The notes beneath the pieces were generated by a model. It ran no database searches and was not told the origin of the DNA. It saw nothing but the letters and a program-made list of their open reading frames with translations. Shown here piece after piece: positions 5,615 to 7,772 of a stretch of DNA of 7,772 bases (the first letter of the stretch is position 1; each line of letters starts with the position of its first letter). Position numbers and translations under genes: made by a program. The stretch is from DATKLX01 sp035542155. GTDB lineage: Bacteria; Chloroflexota; Anaerolineae; Anaerolineales; Anaerolineaceae. The stretch covers positions 1-7,772 of the forward strand of contig DATKLX010000063.1 in assembly GCA_035542155.1 (NCBI GenBank), read 5' to 3'.

Positions 5615-5735
5615 TGTCGACGGTCGTCCGCAGGCGCTCAGGTCGCTCCGCAGCGTTGCCCTATCCTCTCACGGACACCCATATTGTAGCATCCGCAGAA
5701 CAGGTTTATCGCTTTTTGGGCCATCGACAGGGCAG
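5609..5735. repeat. 12-bp inverted repeat in the spacer after the RHS module
   Basis: CTGCCCTGTCGA (5609-5620) is repeated in inverted form as TCGACAGGGCAG (5724-5735). The left arm overlaps the right arm of the strong hairpin at 5583-5614, so the two structures would compete. A smaller repeat, TATCGC/GCGATA, surrounds the right arm. The 103 bp between the arms carry no open frame that I recognise. It may be the remains of a small mobile element or a folded transcript end. The rest of the 5523-5784 spacer shows nothing else. Confidence 0.4.
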
Positions 5736-5784
5736 CGATAGAGTATTCGGTTTTTAAGGTACGAAAAAACAATTCCTATTTCTG

Positions 5785-6303
5785 CTAGGCAATAATTACT
5801 GGTGGCGCGTTTTGGTGTGTAAGGTTCGAGGATAGCACCTGCTTGAGATGGCTGGCAATTTCCAGCCGCTCCTTCTGGCATAGCTTTGGCTGGGTGAGCC
5901 GTTCCACCCAGGCCAGGAGCTGGGCCGGTTCCAGCACGTTAACAATTTCATATTCGGTTTCAGGTTTTGGTTTTGCCGGTGGCGGCGCTATCTCCAACCG
6001 CTGCTCCACCCGGCTCATGGCGGCGAAATAATCCTCGGCTACCGTCTGGTCGTAAGCGCGAGCGTAGATGAGAGTCGTGTTGAGTTTTTTGTGGCCGAGA
6101 AATGCCTGGATTGAGGTAATCCGGCAGCCTGCATTGAGGAGCTGCGTCCCGGCCGTGTGCCTGAGACGATGGGGATATACCTTCACCCCCACGATCTGGC
6201 CAATTGTCTTCAAACGGGACCGGATATACGATTTGCTGAGCGGGGCGTTGCGCACCAGGAAGACGTGGTCGCCGCTGCCCTCGCCGCGCACGGCCAGGTA
6301 CAT
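5785..6303 (-). pseudogene. C-terminal half of a third tyrosine recombinase (remnant)
   Basis: The 172-residue frame carries the back half of a catalytic domain: HRLRHT (His45, Arg48), LGHKK (His71) and LIYAR (Tyr80). A Pro/Lys linker and a helical tail ending in NAPPVIIA follow. The core-binding domain, the first catalytic Arg and the Lys hairpin are absent. The frame is open only to 6312, where an in-frame TAG stops it, 10 bases after the end of the LOG gene. The ATG at 6303 has no ribosome site. The start of the similarity (YLAVRGEGSGDHVFLVRNAPLS) corresponds to mid-domain sequence in intact relatives. So the gene appears cut at this junction and cannot recombine DNA on its own. It belongs to a different recombinase subgroup from the intron-split gene, although both share the RHRLRH...LLNAG wording. 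Confidence 0.8.
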
Positions 6304-6324
6304 CGTGCCGGGCTATTGCTGCAA

Positions 6325-6957
6325 TCAGCCCGTCGGCGTGGGTTGGATGTGGCTCGTCTTTTCGAGCACCCAGGCGGCTTTGCTGCTTTTGGGAGGAGCG
6401 TAGCGGGCGAACTGGTCGAGCAGCCCGGCGGCGGTGGTGTCCACCAGGACCATCTCGCGGTGGGCCTGGTCGATGAACTCTTCACGGACGGCTACGTCCA
6501 GGAATTTCAGCAAATGATCGTAATAGCCGCCAATGTTGAGCAACCCGCAGGGCTTTTGGTGGAAGCCCAACTGAGCCCAGGTGAGAACCTCGAAGAACTC
6601 TTCGATGGTTCCCAGCCCTCCCGGGAGGGCGATGAAGGAGTCCGAAAGGTCGGCCATCATCGATTTCCGCTCGTGCATGGATCCGACCACGTGTAAGGTC
6701 CCGACGTCGGTATAGGCGACTTCCATGTCCAGCAGGCTCCTGGGGATCACCCCGATCACCTGGCCGCCGGCGGCCAGGGCGGCTCTGGCTACCTGGCCCA
6801 TCAGGCCGACTTTTGCGCCGCCGTAGACGAGGGTCAGGTTGCGGCGGGCCAGGGTTTCCCCCAATTGCCGGGCGACCTCGAGATACTCGGAGTTGGCTCC
6901 CGGGCTCGAACCGCAGAACACACAGATCCGTTTAAGCGTTGGCGGGTTGTTTGTCAT
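6325..6957 (-). CDS. LOG family protein (cytokinin riboside 5'-monophosphate phosphoribohydrolase-like)
   Basis: This 210-residue cytoplasmic Rossmann-fold protein belongs to the LOG/TIGR00730 family. Known members cleave the N-glycosidic bond of nucleoside 5'-monophosphates such as cytokinin ribotides or AMP, releasing the base and ribose 5-phosphate. Visible signatures are VFCGSSPG (13-20), VYGGAKVGLMG (44-54), IPRSL (71-75), MHERK (94-98, with the catalytic Arg97) and PGGLGTIEE (112-120, with Glu120). Length and motif order are complete; the tail KTSHIQPTPTG runs a little past the usual end. The ATG at 6957 is preceded only by an A/G-rich AGAAAG. It reads away from the divergent lipoprotein gene. 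The true substrate in this bacterium is unknown. Confidence 0.93.
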   Translation of the reverse strand: MTNNPPTLKRICVFCGSSPGANSEYLEVARQLGETLARRNLTLVYGGAKVGLMGQVARAALAAGGQVIGVIPRSLLDMEVAYTDVGTLHVVGSMHERKSMMADLSDSFIALPGGLGTIEEFFEVLTWAQLGFHQKPCGLLNIGGYYDHLLKFLDVAVREEFIDQAHREMVLVDTTAAGLLDQFARYAPPKSSKAAWVLEKTSHIQPTPTG

Positions 6958-7015
6958 CTTTCTAGCACTTTCAAGATTGATTTAAAAAGATCTTCAGCAT
7001 AGTCAGAACGCGACA

Positions 7016-7021
7016 ATTATA
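7016..7021 (-). promoter_or_regulatory. Possible -10 element of the LOG gene
   Basis: A perfect TATAAT lies on the minus strand about 60 bases before the LOG start, in the 147-bp divergent intergenic region. No good TTGACA-like box is found 16-18 bases upstream, so this is weak evidence. I see no other clear signal in the intergenic region. Confidence 0.25.
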
Positions 7022-7104
7022 CTTCACCAGTACCCCTCACTTGCCCTTTCAAACGTCATGGACTAAACTACCATGGAAATTTGTTGAATCGGAGTAGTGA
7101 ACCA

Positions 7105-7772
7105 TTGAGATTGTTCAATCAACGAGGACGGCTGACCGCCCTGATCCTGGTCTGGATCCTGACCAGCCTGGGCTGCTCGGTTTTTACCCGGTCGGCCGGG
7201 CAGGGCGGACCGGCCCCAACCGCCATCCCGGATGGGCAGAGCCGGCCCAATGCCACACCTGCGCTGCCTTCGCAGGGCCAGCCGTCGCCACTGCCCTCAT
7301 CCGCGATCACTCCCTCCCTGTCCCCGACCGGCCTGGATGCGCTCGACCGCTACCGCATCCTCTTCCAGATGAGCGTGGGCGGGAAAAATGATAATGGCGA
7401 GGACAAAACCGGGAAGCTGGAGATCCTCCAAGAAGTGGATAAAACCGCCCAGTCCGAGCACCTCAATTATCACGCCGAAGGGGTCGCCGTCCGGGGAAAG
7501 GTCAACACGTTCGATCTTTACAAGCGGCAGGAGCAGGTCTACATCGTCATCCCGGAGGGCCAGCCAAATGCGATCTGCGCCGGATTCGCCGGAAACTCGA
7601 TCGACCTTTCTGCCTTCGCGCCGCTGACCCCCGAGACCCTGGTCGGCAGCACGCAGGACAACAGCACCCTGCTCCAGAAGGGCGAGGTGGTCGATGGCGT
7701 GATGGCCGACCATTATCAATTCACCGCCGCTGCTCTGGCAAAGAGTGGATTCCAGAACGGGCAGGGCGATTA
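7105..7772 (+). CDS. Probable secreted lipoprotein, LppX/LolA-like, N-terminal part (runs off the window)
   Basis: The frame is open from a TTG at 7105 to the window edge, giving 222 codons. GGAG (7091-7094) is ten bases upstream, and there is no in-frame ATG near the signal sequence. Residues 10-23 are hydrophobic (LTALILVWILTSLG) and are followed by Cys24, an imperfect lipobox (SLGC). A Pro/Ser/Thr/Gly-rich linker covers about 28-72. The folded part then begins at LDALDRYRILFQMSV. The pattern of beta-strand-like stretches and GEVVDGVMADHYQF resembles LppX/LprAFG- and LolA-like lipid-binding lipoproteins, in which a similar VNG...HY motif recurs; this family call is tentative. It is likely anchored outside the cell membrane. 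Codon usage is GC-rich like the LOG gene, so both look resident. Confidence 0.75.
   Translation, partial: MRLFNQRGRLTALILVWILTSLGCSVFTRSAGQGGPAPTAIPDGQSRPNATPALPSQGQPSPLPSSAITPSLSPTGLDALDRYRILFQMSVGGKNDNGEDKTGKLEILQEVDKTAQSEHLNYHAEGVAVRGKVNTFDLYKRQEQVYIVIPEGQPNAICAGFAGNSIDLSAFAPLTPETLVGSTQDNSTLLQKGEVVDGVMADHYQFTAAALAKSGFQNGQGD

Noticed and set aside
5609..5735. Terminal inverted repeats of a complete insertion sequence
   Set aside because: Only about 127 bp in total with no transposase and no visible target-site duplication; kept as a repeat only.
6157..6696. Plus-strand open frame across the recombinase remnant and LOG
   Set aside because: Antisense to clear LOG motifs; no support of its own.
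7119..7719. Minus-strand open frames at the right end
   Set aside because: The plus strand carries a signal-peptide-like start and continuous coding sequence; these are its complements.

Overview
The window looks like an accessory, recombination-prone stretch of a bacterial chromosome. The most likely host is a Chloroflexota (Anaerolineae-like) bacterium: the flanking genes are GC-rich, the tyrosine recombinases resemble sets common in that phylum, and the RHS core wording (NPLDWNRYAYV...NPINFNDP) fits. The phylum call is an inference from style, not from a marker gene.

Left half (1-4276, all minus strand): an integrative element carrying two overlapping recombinase genes. The upstream gene encodes a tyrosine recombinase, but it is split by a 2.5-kb group II intron (941-3458). 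The 5' exon (3459-4160) ends exactly after the HRLRHSF catalytic box. The 3' exon (779-940) resumes with ANDLLNAG and carries the last catalytic His and the Tyr nucleophile. The intron holds a full reverse transcriptase/maturase/HNH protein (1051-2853), a recognisable 34-nt domain V and a domain VI with a bulged branch-point A seven bases from the 3' end. Splicing would restore a 287-residue enzyme with all six catalytic residues. Its stop overlaps the start of a second gene (66-782) that has only DNA-binding-type recombinase domains. The recombinase leader (4161-4276) is highly structured: an inverted repeat that would pair with the Shine-Dalgarno sequence, and two hairpins with unrelated stems but the same six-base loop.

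Middle (about 4258-5560, plus strand): an AT-rich module. It begins inside an RHS core sequence, whose N-terminal part is missing at a palindrome next to the recombinase leader. It continues as a variable RHS tip (to 5073), and two bases later comes a small membrane-anchored protein with a BamE/SmpA-like motif (5076-5522). The layout matches an orphan RHS tip with a possible cognate or immunity partner, probably cut off from its parent gene by the element.

Right part: a hairpin-rich spacer (5523-5784), the C-terminal half of a third tyrosine recombinase missing its first catalytic Arg (5785-about 6312, minus), an intact LOG-family phosphoribohydrolase gene (6325-6957, minus) and the start of a divergent lipoprotein-like gene (7105 to the edge, plus). 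The last two look like resident chromosomal genes; the material to their left looks mobile. No tRNA, rRNA or CRISPR array was seen.
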